A stretch of DNA of 64,000 nucleotides, taken from assembly GCA_017443345.1 (NCBI GenBank), contig JAFSNR010000029.1, forward strand, positions 1 to 64,000, read 5' to 3'. This document shows positions 19,885 to 29,018 of this stretch, piece by piece. Source of the stretch: Prevotella sp. Lineage in GTDB: Bacteria > Bacteroidota > Bacteroidia > Bacteroidales > Bacteroidaceae. A program made the translations under genes and the position numbers. The notes under the pieces were generated by a model. The model searched no databases. It saw nothing but the letters and a program-made list of their open reading frames with translations, and had not been told where the DNA came from. How positions within the stretch are numbered: position 1 is the stretch's first letter; the number at the start of each line of letters is the position of its first letter.

Positions 19885-22365
19885 ATGAGAAAAAGAGTAT
19901 TGACAATGATGCTGGTCTGCGCAGCGATAGGTGCACAGGCCCAGAAACCCGCCATCCCTCGTGACGCAGCGCTGGAGGCAAAGGTAGAGAAGACCCTCAA
20001 GAAGATGACCCTCGACGAGAAGATCGGGCAGATGCTCGAGCTGAATCTCGACGTGATGGGTAAGATGATGGTTGAGAATGCCCAGGTGGATCGTGAGAAA
20101 GTTCGCTCTGTGCTCCAGCAGTATGGACGTCCTGCATCTGAGACGGAGGCCATGCTGAAAATGACGGATCAGGAGATTATCGACAAGTTGGGCAACTTCC
20201 CTGTGGATATCTATAAAGGTGAGACCAAGAGAGTATGGAAGCTTAACGAGACGATGCTCGACACCCTGATCTCGAAGTGGAAGGTGGGTTCTATCCTCAA
20301 TGCTCCTGGCACCCGTGCCCCCAGCGTAGAGCAGTGGCAGAAGTGGATCACACTGATTCAGGAAAAGTCGATGAAATATCTCGGCATCCCTGATATCTAC
20401 GGTCTCGACCACAACCACGGTGTCACCTATACGCAGGGCGGAACACTCTTCCCACAGCCCATCAACCTGGGTGCATCGTTCAATACTGAACTGGCTCGTA
20501 TAGGTGCTGAGATTACAGCCTATGAGAGTCGTGCAGCCAACTGTCCTTGGGTATATAACCCTGTGGTAGACTTGAGTCGCGACCCCCGTTGGCCTCGCGT
20601 CTATGAGAGCTTTGGTGAGGATGCTATCCTGAATTCGAAGATGGTAGTGGCTGAAGTCAAGGGTTATCAGGGTGACGATCCCAACCACATCGACCAGTTC
20701 CACGTAGGTACCAGCACGAAGCACTATTTTGCTTATGGTGCCCCCTGGACAGGTAAGGACCGTACTCCTGCATACCTCGCTCCACAGATCATTCGTGAGA
20801 AATATTTCGAACCCTTCAAGGCTGCTGCCCTCGCTGGTACACTGACGATGATGGTGAACTCTGCCTCTGTCAACGGTGTGCCCGTTCATGCCAGCTATGA
20901 GTATCTGACGAAATGGCTCAAGGAAGACCTTCAGTGGGACGGTTTCCTCGTAACAGACTGGGCCGATATCAACAACCTCTTCACCCGCGAGAAGGTGGCT
21001 AAGGACAAGAAAGATGCCATCCGCATCGCCATCAACGCAGGTATCGACATGTCGATGGATCCCTATAGCGTGGAGTTCTGCGTGTTGCTGAAGGAACTGG
21101 TTCAGGAGGGTAAGGTATCGATGGATCGCATCGACGACGCCGTTCGTCGTATCCTCCGTGCGAAGTACCGTCTCGGACTCTTTGAGAAACCAAATACTGG
21201 TGGCAAGGGCTTCGAGAAGTTCGGCTGCGACGAGTTCGCCAAGGCTTCTCTGAAGGCTGCAGAAGAATCCATGGTTCTTCTCAAGAACGAAAGTAATCTC
21301 TTACCTCTAACCCCTAACCCCTCATCTCTTAAAATTCTCCTCACAGGTCCTAATGCCAACCAGATGCGCTGTCTGCATGGTGGCTGGAGCTATACCTGGC
21401 AGGGCTCTAAGGCCGAGGATCTCTCAGAGAAATACAACACCATCTACGAGGCGCTCTGCAATAAGTATGGTAAGGAGAACATCATCCTGGAGCAGGGTGT
21501 GACCTATAACGAGAATGGCGCCTATTACGATGAGAACGAGCCTCAGATCGACAAGGCCGTAGCAGCTGCTGCACAGGCAGACGTCATCATCGCTGCCATC
21601 GGTGAGAACTCGTATACAGAGACACCTGGTAACCTCACAGACCTCTGGCTCTCTGAGAACCAGCGTAATCTCGTGAAGGCACTTGCCAAGACGGGTAAGC
21701 CCATCATCCTCGTACTCAATGAGGGTCGTCCTCGTCTGATAGCTGATATCGAGCCTCTGGCCAATGCCGTCGTGGATATCCTGATTCCAGGTAACTACGG
21801 TGGTGATGCTCTCGCCAACCTCCTCGCTGGCGATGCCAACTTCTCAGCTAAGATGCCTTACACCTATCCTCGTGAGATCAACTCGCTGAACACCTATGAC
21901 TATAAGGTTTCTGAGGAGGTGGGTACGATGGCTGGCGCCTATAATTACGATGCCAAGGTATCACTGCAGTGGCCCTTCGGCTATGGCCTCAGCTATACCA
22001 CTTATGAATACTCGAACCTGAAGGTTGACAAATCCTCGTTTACTGCTGATGACGTCCTCACCGTCAGTGTCGATGTGAAGAATACGGGTAGTCGTGCTGG
22101 TAAAGAGGCTGTGCTGCTCTATTCGAGCGACCTCGTGGCCAGTATCGTGCCTGACAACAAGCGTCTGCGCGACTTCACGAAGATTGAGTTGCAGCCTGGT
22201 GAGGTAAAGACCGTTACCTTCCAATTGCCTGCCAAGAACCTCGCTTTCGTAGGTGCTGATGGCAAGTGGACCCTCGAAGAGGGTGACTTCATCCTGAAGA
22301 TTGGTAACCAGAGCGTTCCAACTGCTTGCAAGCAGACCAAGATCTGGGAAGAGCCCAATATCTGA
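19885..22365 (+). CDS. Glycoside hydrolase family 3 enzyme
   Basis: 826 residues with a signal peptide ending GAQAQK. The N-terminus has the [15 protein letters not shown] motif, [34 protein letters not shown] and the nucleophile Asp near 358 in [14 protein letters not shown] sandwich domain and FN3-like tail ([15 protein letters not shown]) follow. It belongs to a different GH3 branch from the three at 2.6-11 kb, closer to the long BglX-like beta-glucosidases. A heptad tract at 21297-21331 inserts TPNPSSL between NLLPL and KILLTGPNA. It is expected to act with the GH43. Confidence 0.9.
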   Translation: MRKRVLTMMLVCAAIGAQAQKPAIPRDAALEAKVEKTLKKMTLDEKIGQMLELNLDVMGKMMVENAQVDREKVRSVLQQYGRPASETEAMLKMTDQEIIDKLGNFPVDIYKGETKRVWKLNETMLDTLISKWKVGSILNAPGTRAPSVEQWQKWITLIQEKSMKYLGIPDIYGLDHNHGVTYTQGGTLFPQPINLGASFNTELARIGAEITAYESRAANCPWVYNPVVDLSRDPRWPRVYESFGEDAILNSKMVVAEVKGYQGDDPNHIDQFHVGTSTKHYFAYGAPWTGKDRTPAYLAPQIIREKYFEPFKAAALAGTLTMMVNSASVNGVPVHASYEYLTKWLKEDLQWDGFLVTDWADINNLFTREKVAKDKKDAIRIAINAGIDMSMDPYSVEFCVLLKELVQEGKVSMDRIDDAVRRILRAKYRLGLFEKPNTGGKGFEKFGCDEFAKASLKAAEESMVLLKNESNLLPLTPNPSSLKILLTGPNANQMRCLHGGWSYTWQGSKAEDLSEKYNTIYEALCNKYGKENIILEQGVTYNENGAYYDENEPQIDKAVAAAAQADVIIAAIGENSYTETPGNLTDLWLSENQRNLVKALAKTGKPIILVLNEGRPRLIADIEPLANAVVDILIPGNYGGDALANLLAGDANFSAKMPYTYPREINSLNTYDYKVSEEVGTMAGAYNYDAKVSLQWPFGYGLSYTTYEYSNLKVDKSSFTADDVLTVSVDVKNTGSRAGKEAVLLYSSDLVASIVPDNKRLRDFTKIELQPGEVKTVTFQLPAKNLAFVGADGKWTLEEGDFILKIGNQSVPTACKQTKIWEEPNI
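21297..21331 (+). repeat. 35-bp heptad element inside the GH3 coding region
   Basis: Five 7-base units: tctctta cctctaa cccctaa cccctca tctctta. It encodes part of [13 protein letters not shown], where close GH3 relatives run directly from NLLPL to KI. Confidence 0.75.
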
Positions 22366-22367
22366 TT

Positions 22368-24104
22368 TCAGGCTTGGTAAACCTTTCCTTCGTCAGTAAT
22401 GAGAAGGATGGTGAGTGAACCGTCTGGAAGAAGCGGGCAACAATGGCCTTCGCAATGTGTGATAATCACCTTTGCGAAGGTCTTTGCTTTTTCTTCAGGT
22501 AGCAAGGCCCAGAGCTCACGGGCCAGGGTGATGGGGGTGATATCAACATCGCAGGAGGCCTCATCAAGGAGCTGCTTGACAAACGCTTTATCCATCGTGG
22601 CACGACGGCTATGGGTGTCGAGATGGCCTGCAGCCAACTTCACGGCCTTTCCAAGCATGACACCAAGGGTTACATTCTGAATGCCCAACTCATGGGCCAT
22701 CTTCAGTGTCTCTCCAATATAATTACCATACTCCACGAAAGCCTGTGCAGGCAGATCAGGATAGAGAGCCTTGACAAAACGCTCGCTCTTGCCACCGCTA
22801 TTGATAACCACACGATCAGAGCCTGAGGCCTTGGCGATGGTCATACACTTACGGATGGAGTCGATGAAAGCCTCTTCGGAGAAAGGTTTGACGATGCCTG
22901 AGACACCAATGATAGAAATGCCCCCCTCGATACCCAGACGGGGATTGAAAGTGCGCTTAGCAATCTCTGCACCCTGAGGAACGGAAATCGTGATGCTCAA
23001 TGGTGAATGGTCAATGGTCAATCGCTCTAAGTTCTGGCGGATCATCTCGCGAGGCGCCTTGTTGATGGCTGGCGATCCTGGAGGATAGTCAAAACCAGGA
23101 AGGGTGATGATACCAACCCCCTCGCCTCCTCGAATCTCGAAGGCATCAGCCTCTTCTACACAGACTCGCACCTCGATACCATTCGTGACATCAGGGTCGT
23201 CGCCTGATTCCTTTATACAATAGGCATAGTCGTCGCCATATCCAACAGGTACTTGAATCGTCTCGCCATCAGGCAGAACGACGGGGACCTCGCTCGGTTT
23301 CTCTTTCCTCAGCAGTCTCATCGTCGCAGCGATGGCTGCAGCTGTCGCACAAGTACCAGTCGTCAAGCCACTATGAAGGGGATAGAACTCAGGTAACAGC
23401 TTTTCGACAGCCCGTCGCAAACCATAAGGACCATTGATGCTTATAAATATAAGAGGTGTCGCAGGCCGTTTCAAGGCAATGATCCTCATCCCTCGTGCTT
23501 TGGCAGCTTCCACTTTCTCTGGGAATCCACCAGAGACACCACTCTCCTTCAACAGGATGGCATCAGCCTCGATGGGGATGTCATTGGGATCTTCGAAATA
23601 GCAGAGTTGTTCTGGACTAACCCCTTGTTTCTGGGCTAAGGCTATCGACGATTCCCTGTTGAGGATGCGATAATAGACCTTGATGCCCTCAGCCTCCAAA
23701 GGCTTCAGCTTAGCGATGCTCTGAACGCCCGTTGTGGCCAGTAAGGAGTGGATATCGCGAGGTATCTGGCTGTAGTCGTCGATCCATGTGATCTTTGGAT
23801 CACGCTCAGGATAGATGCGCTCATAACGGATAGTAGGGATATGCAAGGATTCTGAAACCTGAGCGATGGTCTGGTGGAGTTGCGAGGCGAAAGGATGGGC
23901 TGCATCGACGATAAGCTGGATATCGTGTTCACGACAGAACGCCAGCATCCCCTCTGCATCGAGCGCTCCGTCTATCCGTTGCCCATGATGCAGGGTGATA
24001 TCCTGCTCACCTGTCTTCGTGCTGTAATAATAGGTGTTACCCCCCTTTTCCAGCACTTCCACAGCCTTGCGACCTTCCGTCGTTCCTCCGAATACCAGTA
24101 TCAT
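22368..24104 (-). CDS. cbiJD: Precorrin-6A reductase (CbiJ/CobK) fused to cobalt-precorrin-5B C1-methyltransferase (CbiD)
   Basis: 578 residues. Residues 1-245 are the CbiJ/CobK reductase: Rossmann start MILVFGGTTEGRKAV and IVDAAHPFASQLHQ. From about 246 comes CbiD, with LHSGLTTGTCATAAAIAA and TFNPRLGIEGGISIIG. Both are cytoplasmic enzymes of the anaerobic corrin-ring pathway: C1 methylation of cobalt-precorrin-5B and reduction of cobalt-precorrin-6A. The combination is known in Bacteroidetes. A heptad tract encodes LTIDHSPLSI between NLER and TISVPQG. The gene converges on the GH3 gene and follows the glycerate kinase by 6 bases. The other corrin genes lie 15 kb away. Confidence 0.9.
   Translation of the reverse strand: MILVFGGTTEGRKAVEVLEKGGNTYYYSTKTGEQDITLHHGQRIDGALDAEGMLAFCREHDIQLIVDAAHPFASQLHQTIAQVSESLHIPTIRYERIYPERDPKITWIDDYSQIPRDIHSLLATTGVQSIAKLKPLEAEGIKVYYRILNRESSIALAQKQGVSPEQLCYFEDPNDIPIEADAILLKESGVSGGFPEKVEAAKARGMRIIALKRPATPLIFISINGPYGLRRAVEKLLPEFYPLHSGLTTGTCATAAAIAATMRLLRKEKPSEVPVVLPDGETIQVPVGYGDDYAYCIKESGDDPDVTNGIEVRVCVEEADAFEIRGGEGVGIITLPGFDYPPGSPAINKAPREMIRQNLERLTIDHSPLSITISVPQGAEIAKRTFNPRLGIEGGISIIGVSGIVKPFSEEAFIDSIRKCMTIAKASGSDRVVINSGGKSERFVKALYPDLPAQAFVEYGNYIGETLKMAHELGIQNVTLGVMLGKAVKLAAGHLDTHSRRATMDKAFVKQLLDEASCDVDITPITLARELWALLPEEKAKTFAKVIITHCEGHCCPLLPDGSLTILLITDEGKVYQA
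22993..23027 (-). repeat. 35-bp heptad element inside the CbiD part
   Basis: Five 7-base units: atgctca atggtga atggtca atggtca atcgctc. In frame on the minus strand it supplies the residues RLTIDHSPLSI before TISVPQG. Confidence 0.75.
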
Positions 24105-24110
24105 AGTCTG

Positions 24111-25151
24111 TCAGATGACGCTTTGACGGATGTTTTGTTGGGCCACCTCCTTGCGCATGGCTTCTTCGAGGGAGAGGCCTGGTGGATTAATACATTCCAC
24201 ACGGGCAAAGCCTGCATTCAGCAGTTCTTCGCGATCGCTAATCTTGCCAGCAATCAGAGTAACGGGGACGGATCCTGCTTGTTCAAGTATTCCCACAGGC
24301 AATTTCCCCATCAGCGTCTGACGATCAGCAGAGCCCTCGCCTGTGATGATAAGGTCGGCATCTTTCACCAGCTCTTTGAAGCGGATGGTATCGAGCAGCA
24401 ACTGGATGCCAGACATGCTTTTCGCATCGAGGTATTGCAAGAAGGCATAACCAAGTCCGCCAGCAGCACCAGCACCAGGCATCTGTGAACGATCATAGCC
24501 GAAATGTTTGGCTGACAGCTCTGCGAATTTCCTGGCTTGCTCGTCTAAGCGAAGTACCATCTCTGGTGTAGCACCCTTCTGAGGGGCAAAGACATGGGCT
24601 GCACCCTTTTCGCCATAAAGCGGATTCTTGACATCTGAGGCGATGGTGAACTCGACATCCTTGAAGGCAGTGATGTCATCCCACTGACCATGTTTGGCCC
24701 AAGCGTCGATAAGAGCCTTGAGCATGCCTTTGCCAGCATCGCTGGTAGCACTGCCACCCAGACCAACGATGATGTGCTTTGCCCCTTTGCGCACAGCGTC
24801 AGCCACCAGTTGGCCTGTACCATAACTTGTCGCCACCATCGGGTTGCGCTCTTCCTTTGTCAGCAGGGGCAGACCACTGGCCTGAGCTATCTCAATCACA
24901 GCCATCTCGCCTTGCAGCAGATATTTCGCTGAAACGGGTCGCATCAGCGGATCCCTTACTACTATTTCCTCCAACTTACCCCCAATGGCTGCGTGGAAGG
25001 CTTCCATATAGCCCTCACCACCATCACTGACAGGCACTTTGATAATCTCTGCATCAGGATAAGCCCTCCTGATACCCTCTGCCGCTGCCTCGTTGGCTTC
25101 CTTCGAACTGAGGCATCCCTTGAATGAATCTATTGCGATAACTACCTTCAT
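24111..25151 (-). CDS. glxK: Glycerate kinase (GlxK/GarK family)
   Basis: 346 residues, cytoplasmic, of the glycerate 2-kinase family (PF02595 type), phosphorylating D-glycerate to 2-phosphoglycerate. Recognised by MKVVIAIDSFKGCLSSKEA at the start, KVPVSDGGEGYMEAF, GLGGSATSDAGKGML and ITGEGSADRQTLMGKLP. Length is slightly below the usual 370-380 residues. It sits 6 bases before the CbiJD gene and 13 bases after the arylsulfotransferase-like gene, probably in one minus-strand transcript. A functional link to corrin synthesis is not evident. Confidence 0.88.
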   Translation of the reverse strand: MKVVIAIDSFKGCLSSKEANEAAAEGIRRAYPDAEIIKVPVSDGGEGYMEAFHAAIGGKLEEIVVRDPLMRPVSAKYLLQGEMAVIEIAQASGLPLLTKEERNPMVATSYGTGQLVADAVRKGAKHIIVGLGGSATSDAGKGMLKALIDAWAKHGQWDDITAFKDVEFTIASDVKNPLYGEKGAAHVFAPQKGATPEMVLRLDEQARKFAELSAKHFGYDRSQMPGAGAAGGLGYAFLQYLDAKSMSGIQLLLDTIRFKELVKDADLIITGEGSADRQTLMGKLPVGILEQAGSVPVTLIAGKISDREELLNAGFARVECINPPGLSLEEAMRKEVAQQNIRQSVI

Positions 25152-25164
25152 GCTGCAAAAAATC

Positions 25165-26628
25165 CTATTTATATTTTACACAACGGTAGGAAGAATTGAT
25201 GGAGTTGATGCGATAACGGAGGCGATGGCGATAGAGTCCGAAGATCTCGCGGCCCTCAGCATTGTGCTCTGTGACGATACGGTCGTTTTGACCAAACTCC
25301 ACACCCCAGCCCCAGCCTACGACGAAGCGATCGCCAAAGAACTGCACGGCACCACAGGCATGAGTGAAGTAGTCGCCGCCTGGGTTGAGCATGTCGCCAC
25401 CACCTGTGACTTTTCCCGTAGTGGGATCGACCTTGAGACGCAGTATCCGTGTGCATTGCGGATCATGACCATTGCCGTTGTCAAAGATCGTCAGTGTGCT
25501 GTCCTCGTAGAGGGTGGCATAATGCTGGCCATAGAAACTCTGCTCTTCAGCCTGCTCATTGCCAGTGATTCGCCAGATAATATCACCCGTGCCATTCATA
25601 CGATCGATCTTCAGAAGTGTGTTGAGGATACGGAACGAACAGAGCCAGTTACCGTCTGGCAGCACCTGTATAGAGTTGAAATGCACGTAGTCGTAGCTGC
25701 TATCAAACAGTGGACTGCACCAGTCGGCCATCTCTGGATGGGAGGTGCTCCACCAGTCGAACACCACCTTCCCATTGTCTACCTCCTGAAGATAAGCCAC
25801 AGCCAGAGGCTTGCCATTCACCTCGCGCTCGATATAGGAGGCAGAAGCGATGTAGTGGGTGGGCGAGAAGAAATAGAAATCATGTCCATCGAGCGGATCG
25901 CCATCCTTCAGGAATCCATCGAGACTGGCTTTGCAATGGATGGTATCCACAGGACAGTAATGGTCGTCTACCAGCACACGCATACCAGGATCGTAGCCAG
26001 TGAAGGCACGATCGGCGAAAGCAGGATCAGGTGCATGGTAACTATAATAGGTCTTGCCGTCGAACGTATGCTTCTTGAAGTCCCAGTAGCCGCATTCGCT
26101 GAACGTACCAGCCAGAGGGGTTGGGTCGTAGCGATAGTAGACGATGTTACCCTCGTTATCGTATTTCATGATGAGACGCTGATAGATAAACGACAGGTAG
26201 AAGTCGCCTGGTATCAGCGCACGTCCTCTGGCCTCAATCTCCGGAATATCGCTGTTAAGCGTGTTCAGACGCACCGTACCTGATGTTTTGCCACTGGTAT
26301 AGGCAATCTCAATCTGTTTATCCTGAGAGATTCCAGCGATGGGAAGTGAGCACTTGCCTTCGTCCAAAGTCTGTCCGCCAACGGTGATCGTCTGGAAAGC
26401 TTCTGCATTTCCGACCTGGATGTCTGCATCAAACTCTGTGCAGAGTGTCTTCAGATTGACGGCCTCACTTGCTGGCAAGGCGATGTCGTAATGCTCACCA
26501 TTGATAGTGATACACAGTTCTGCAGCCTCAGCCACAGGTTTGTCTTCATCCTCATTACAGGAAATCAGGACTGCCACCCCACTAAGAGCAGCAATGACCA
26601 AAATTGGTTTTAGGTTTATAAGTCTCAT
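25165..26628 (-). CDS. Arylsulfotransferase-like lipoprotein
   Basis: 487 residues with a lipoprotein signal (AVLISCNED). Residues about 35-130 look like a small N-terminal beta domain (ELCITINGEHYDIALP). The remainder fits the arylsulfotransferase (ASST-like) beta-propeller family: HDFYFFSPTHYIASASYIE, DYVHFNSIQVLPDGNWLCSFR (His-bearing blade), GDIIWRITG and GQHYATLYEDSTLTIFDNGNG. ASST enzymes move sulfate between phenolic compounds in the periplasm; the activity here is inferred from the fold family only. The first codons and promoter region of this gene were copied to 30591-30754. Confidence 0.75.
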   Translation of the reverse strand: MRLINLKPILVIAALSGVAVLISCNEDEDKPVAEAAELCITINGEHYDIALPASEAVNLKTLCTEFDADIQVGNAEAFQTITVGGQTLDEGKCSLPIAGISQDKQIEIAYTSGKTSGTVRLNTLNSDIPEIEARGRALIPGDFYLSFIYQRLIMKYDNEGNIVYYRYDPTPLAGTFSECGYWDFKKHTFDGKTYYSYHAPDPAFADRAFTGYDPGMRVLVDDHYCPVDTIHCKASLDGFLKDGDPLDGHDFYFFSPTHYIASASYIEREVNGKPLAVAYLQEVDNGKVVFDWWSTSHPEMADWCSPLFDSSYDYVHFNSIQVLPDGNWLCSFRILNTLLKIDRMNGTGDIIWRITGNEQAEEQSFYGQHYATLYEDSTLTIFDNGNGHDPQCTRILRLKVDPTTGKVTGGGDMLNPGGDYFTHACGAVQFFGDRFVVGWGWGVEFGQNDRIVTEHNAEGREIFGLYRHRLRYRINSINSSYRCVKYK

Positions 26629-26769
26629 CGTTTATGTAAATTGATATAATTACACCTTTCGTTTGCAAAGATACAAATAATTATCGAAATGCATAAGAAT
26701 TCCAAGCAATTCGTTTCGATTTTTGGAATTTTTTCGTATCTTTGCACCAAGAGAAGCTATATCGCATAA
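26606..26769. repeat. Direct repeat DR1, copy 1 (164 bp)
   Basis: Matches 30591-30754 over 164 bp without gaps (offset 3985 bp) and only a handful of substitutions. It contains the first codons of the arylsulfotransferase-like gene and two divergent promoters: CAAAGATA at 26665-26672 for the minus strand and TATCTTTG at 26737-26744 for the plus strand. Confidence 0.92.
26737..26744 (+). promoter_or_regulatory. -7 promoter box for gltS
   Basis: TATCTTTG matches TAnnTTTG, 43 bases before the ATG at 26788. The identical box occurs in the second repeat copy at 30722-30729. Confidence 0.6.
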
Positions 26770-26787
26770 ATACATTTATTTGCCAAA

Positions 26788-28056
26788 ATGACAAGTATTC
26801 AACTGGATATGATACAGACTGCCGGCATTGGTGCCTTAGCCCTCATCGTCGGTATGGTTTTAACGCGAAAGGTCGCTTTCCTGCAGAAATTCTGTGTGCC
26901 CTCGCCTGTAAGCGGTGGTATCATCTTCTCATTGATTACCTTGATGCTATATGGCTGGTGCGACGTTGAGGTATCGTTCGATGGTACATTGAAGGATGTC
27001 TTTATGCTGGCATTCTTTACCAGTGTGGGGTTCCAGAGTGACCTGAAGGTATTAAAGCAAGGTGGCAAACTTCTGGTAATCATGCTTACCCTGTTGGTGG
27101 TCATGATTGCCCTGCAGAACTTAATGCCAATGGGAATCACCAAGTTGATGGGTGTTGATCCACTGATTGGTATGGCTGCTGGTAGTATATCCATGACAGG
27201 CGGACACGGTACGGCAGGTGGATTTGCAAGTGTGCTCGAAAGCATGGGACTGCATGGCGCAGGAACGATTGGTATGGCTGCTGCAACCTTTGGTCTGATT
27301 GCAGGTTCGATGATAGGCGGTCCATTGGCAGAGCGGATTATCCGCACGAAACTGACACATGAACAGATGCAACCTCAAGACGAAGAGATCGACCCTGCAA
27401 TGGCAGGTATCGAGAGTGACGAGGCTTCGCTATCAGGTCGTAAGAAGCGTATCAGCACAAACGAGCTGGAGTTCCAGCAGTATGCGAAGGCTTCTTATTG
27501 CATTATCCTCGTTATGGGTGCTGGCACTTTGTTAAGTTGGCTTCTGGCAAAGACAGGCATTACGTTCCCCACCTATTTCGGAGCCCTGATTTTAGCCGCC
27601 ATCGTTCGCAACACGATAGGATTCGTCAGTTACAAGGAAGGTGATAAGTGGGAGAAGGCTGAAAAGCTGCTTGATATGGAGCGAATAATCAGTGTAGGTA
27701 ACATCTGCCTTTCTTTGTTCCTTGGAATGGCCATGATATCCCTAAGGCTCTGGGAACTTCAAAGTCTGGCCCTTCCATTGATCATCATCTTGGCGTCTCA
27801 GGTACTGATGATGGCACTATTTTCATATATGGTGGCATTCCCCCTATTAGGGCGCGATTATGATGCTGCCGTTCTCTGTGCAGGAATGTGCGGTTTCGGT
27901 CTTGGCGCAACCCCCAATGCGATGGCCAACATGAGTGCCGTATGCTATAAATACCGCTACACCGTCAAGCCCTTCCTCATCGTCCCCATCATTGGCGCCA
28001 TGTTCGCCGATCTGATCAATACAGGCATGATCACCCTCTTCCTGAATATTTTCTAA
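26788..28056 (+). CDS. gltS: Sodium/glutamate symporter
   Basis: 422 residues, an inner-membrane carrier of the GltS family that imports glutamate with Na+. About ten hydrophobic segments are visible in two halves. The family signatures SPVSGGIIFSLITLMLYGW, FTSVGFQSDLKVLKQGG, SMTGGHGTAGGFAS, GLIAGSMIGGPLAERII and GLGATPNAMANM are present. A hydrophilic central loop (about 190-225) carries acidic and basic residues. It stands alone behind its own promoter inside the first 164-bp repeat. Confidence 0.93.
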   Translation: MTSIQLDMIQTAGIGALALIVGMVLTRKVAFLQKFCVPSPVSGGIIFSLITLMLYGWCDVEVSFDGTLKDVFMLAFFTSVGFQSDLKVLKQGGKLLVIMLTLLVVMIALQNLMPMGITKLMGVDPLIGMAAGSISMTGGHGTAGGFASVLESMGLHGAGTIGMAAATFGLIAGSMIGGPLAERIIRTKLTHEQMQPQDEEIDPAMAGIESDEASLSGRKKRISTNELEFQQYAKASYCIILVMGAGTLLSWLLAKTGITFPTYFGALILAAIVRNTIGFVSYKEGDKWEKAEKLLDMERIISVGNICLSLFLGMAMISLRLWELQSLALPLIIILASQVLMMALFSYMVAFPLLGRDYDAAVLCAGMCGFGLGATPNAMANMSAVCYKYRYTVKPFLIVPIIGAMFADLINTGMITLFLNIF

Positions 28057-28210
28057 TAAAAGAAATTATGCCGACCATTGATGCCCTGCGCAATCACTGT
28101 CCGCTGTAAAGAGAGCTAAAAATCATGAGATAATCCACAATAATCATTGTATTTTTGCCTAAGAATGTATAAAATGTGAGTAAATAAGTGCTATTATCGG
28201 ATTATTTTCG

Positions 28211-28218
28211 TACCTTTG
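28211..28218 (+). promoter_or_regulatory. -7 promoter box for the DUF6169 pair
   Basis: TACCTTTG matches TAnnTTTG, 23 bases before ATG 28241. Nothing else is recognisable in 28057-28240. Confidence 0.6.
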
Positions 28219-28240
28219 CCATCAGAATAAAAAAGCAGAT

Positions 28241-28378
28241 ATGAATATGACAACACAAGACAATTTCAAACGTTATGACAGCCCTGAGCAGTATGCTGAG
28301 GCTTTCCAACAGATGATTGATGCCCGCGAGAGATGGCGTGAGCAGGTACGTGAGCAGGAAGCAAAGTCTGCAAGATGA
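28241..28378 (+). CDS. 45-residue small protein, first gene of the DUF6169 pair
   Basis: ATG 28241 to TGA 28376-28378 encodes 45 residues. The protein is highly charged and probably helical (YAEAFQQMIDARERWREQV, EQEAKSAR). Its stop overlaps the start of the next gene in ATGA, so the two are translationally coupled. No family is recognised with certainty. The small size, charge, position and tight coupling recall antitoxin or partner peptides, but that is only inference. Confidence 0.65.
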   Translation: MNMTTQDNFKRYDSPEQYAEAFQQMIDARERWREQVREQEAKSAR

Positions 28379-28881
28379 TTCTTTCTGCCGATATACTTAA
28401 CCTGCGCTCGCCCTACAAATTGACACCACTTGGCGAGCTCACATTCCGCTTTGTAACTGACCAACAGATACACTACACGGTTGGATTCTACAAAGACACT
28501 ATCTTCATGGATAATGGTGCCTATCATTTTTTCATCGATAATAGCGAGAACGAACACGGCTCATATGACCCTAAGATACTCGAAGTTGTGACTGTCATCC
28601 TTGAAGAGTTTTTCAGTCAGGAGCCAACCGTTATGCTATATATCTGCGACTCCACTGACAAACGCCAGGCAGCACGTGACCGTCTTTATCACCTATGGTT
28701 CTACGACTATGCACGTAGTCATGAGATGACGCTCTACAGTGACTCTGTTACTTTCAAACAGGTCAGTTACTACGCTGGTATCCTTATGCGTCATGATCAT
28801 CCATTGCATGATATGATTCTCTCATACTATCAGGACTTCTTGAAGCATGTTCCTCAATTTTACACACCTAGGGATAAGTAA
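28375..28881 (+). CDS. DUF6169 family protein
   Basis: 168 residues, soluble, without a signal peptide. It fits the Bacteroidetes DUF6169 family: SPYKLTPLGELTFRFVTD at the start, a GAYHFFID strand, VILEEFFSQEP, the conserved MLYICDSTDKRQAARDRL segment and a Tyr-rich C-terminal half (FKQVSYYAGILMRHDHP). Function is unknown. It is co-transcribed with the 45-residue protein through a 4-base overlap and ends near a 7-bp stem at 28905-28928. Confidence 0.75.
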   Translation: MILSADILNLRSPYKLTPLGELTFRFVTDQQIHYTVGFYKDTIFMDNGAYHFFIDNSENEHGSYDPKILEVVTVILEEFFSQEPTVMLYICDSTDKRQAARDRLYHLWFYDYARSHEMTLYSDSVTFKQVSYYAGILMRHDHPLHDMILSYYQDFLKHVPQFYTPRDK

Positions 28882-28904
28882 ATTTGAGTAACGAATAAAG
28901 GTCA

Positions 28905-28928
28905 CAGGGGCTTCACGTCGTGCCCCTG
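28905..28928 (+). terminator. Possible terminator hairpin after the DUF6169 gene
   Basis: CAGGGGC and GCCCCTG pair around a 10-base loop. There is no strong T run afterwards, so termination is uncertain. Confidence 0.4.
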
Positions 28929-29018
28929 ATTCGGAAGCCTCCGTCTATTGGTGCAAAGTTCACTTTTTGTGGTTCGCCAGCAGTCTGAACTGTATGTTGT
29001 TTTAAATGTTATCCTCTA

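Noticed and set aside
28068-28109. Short frame beginning MPTIDALRN after gltS
   Set aside because: Only 13 codons; a nitroreductase-like start is conceivable but cannot be supported.
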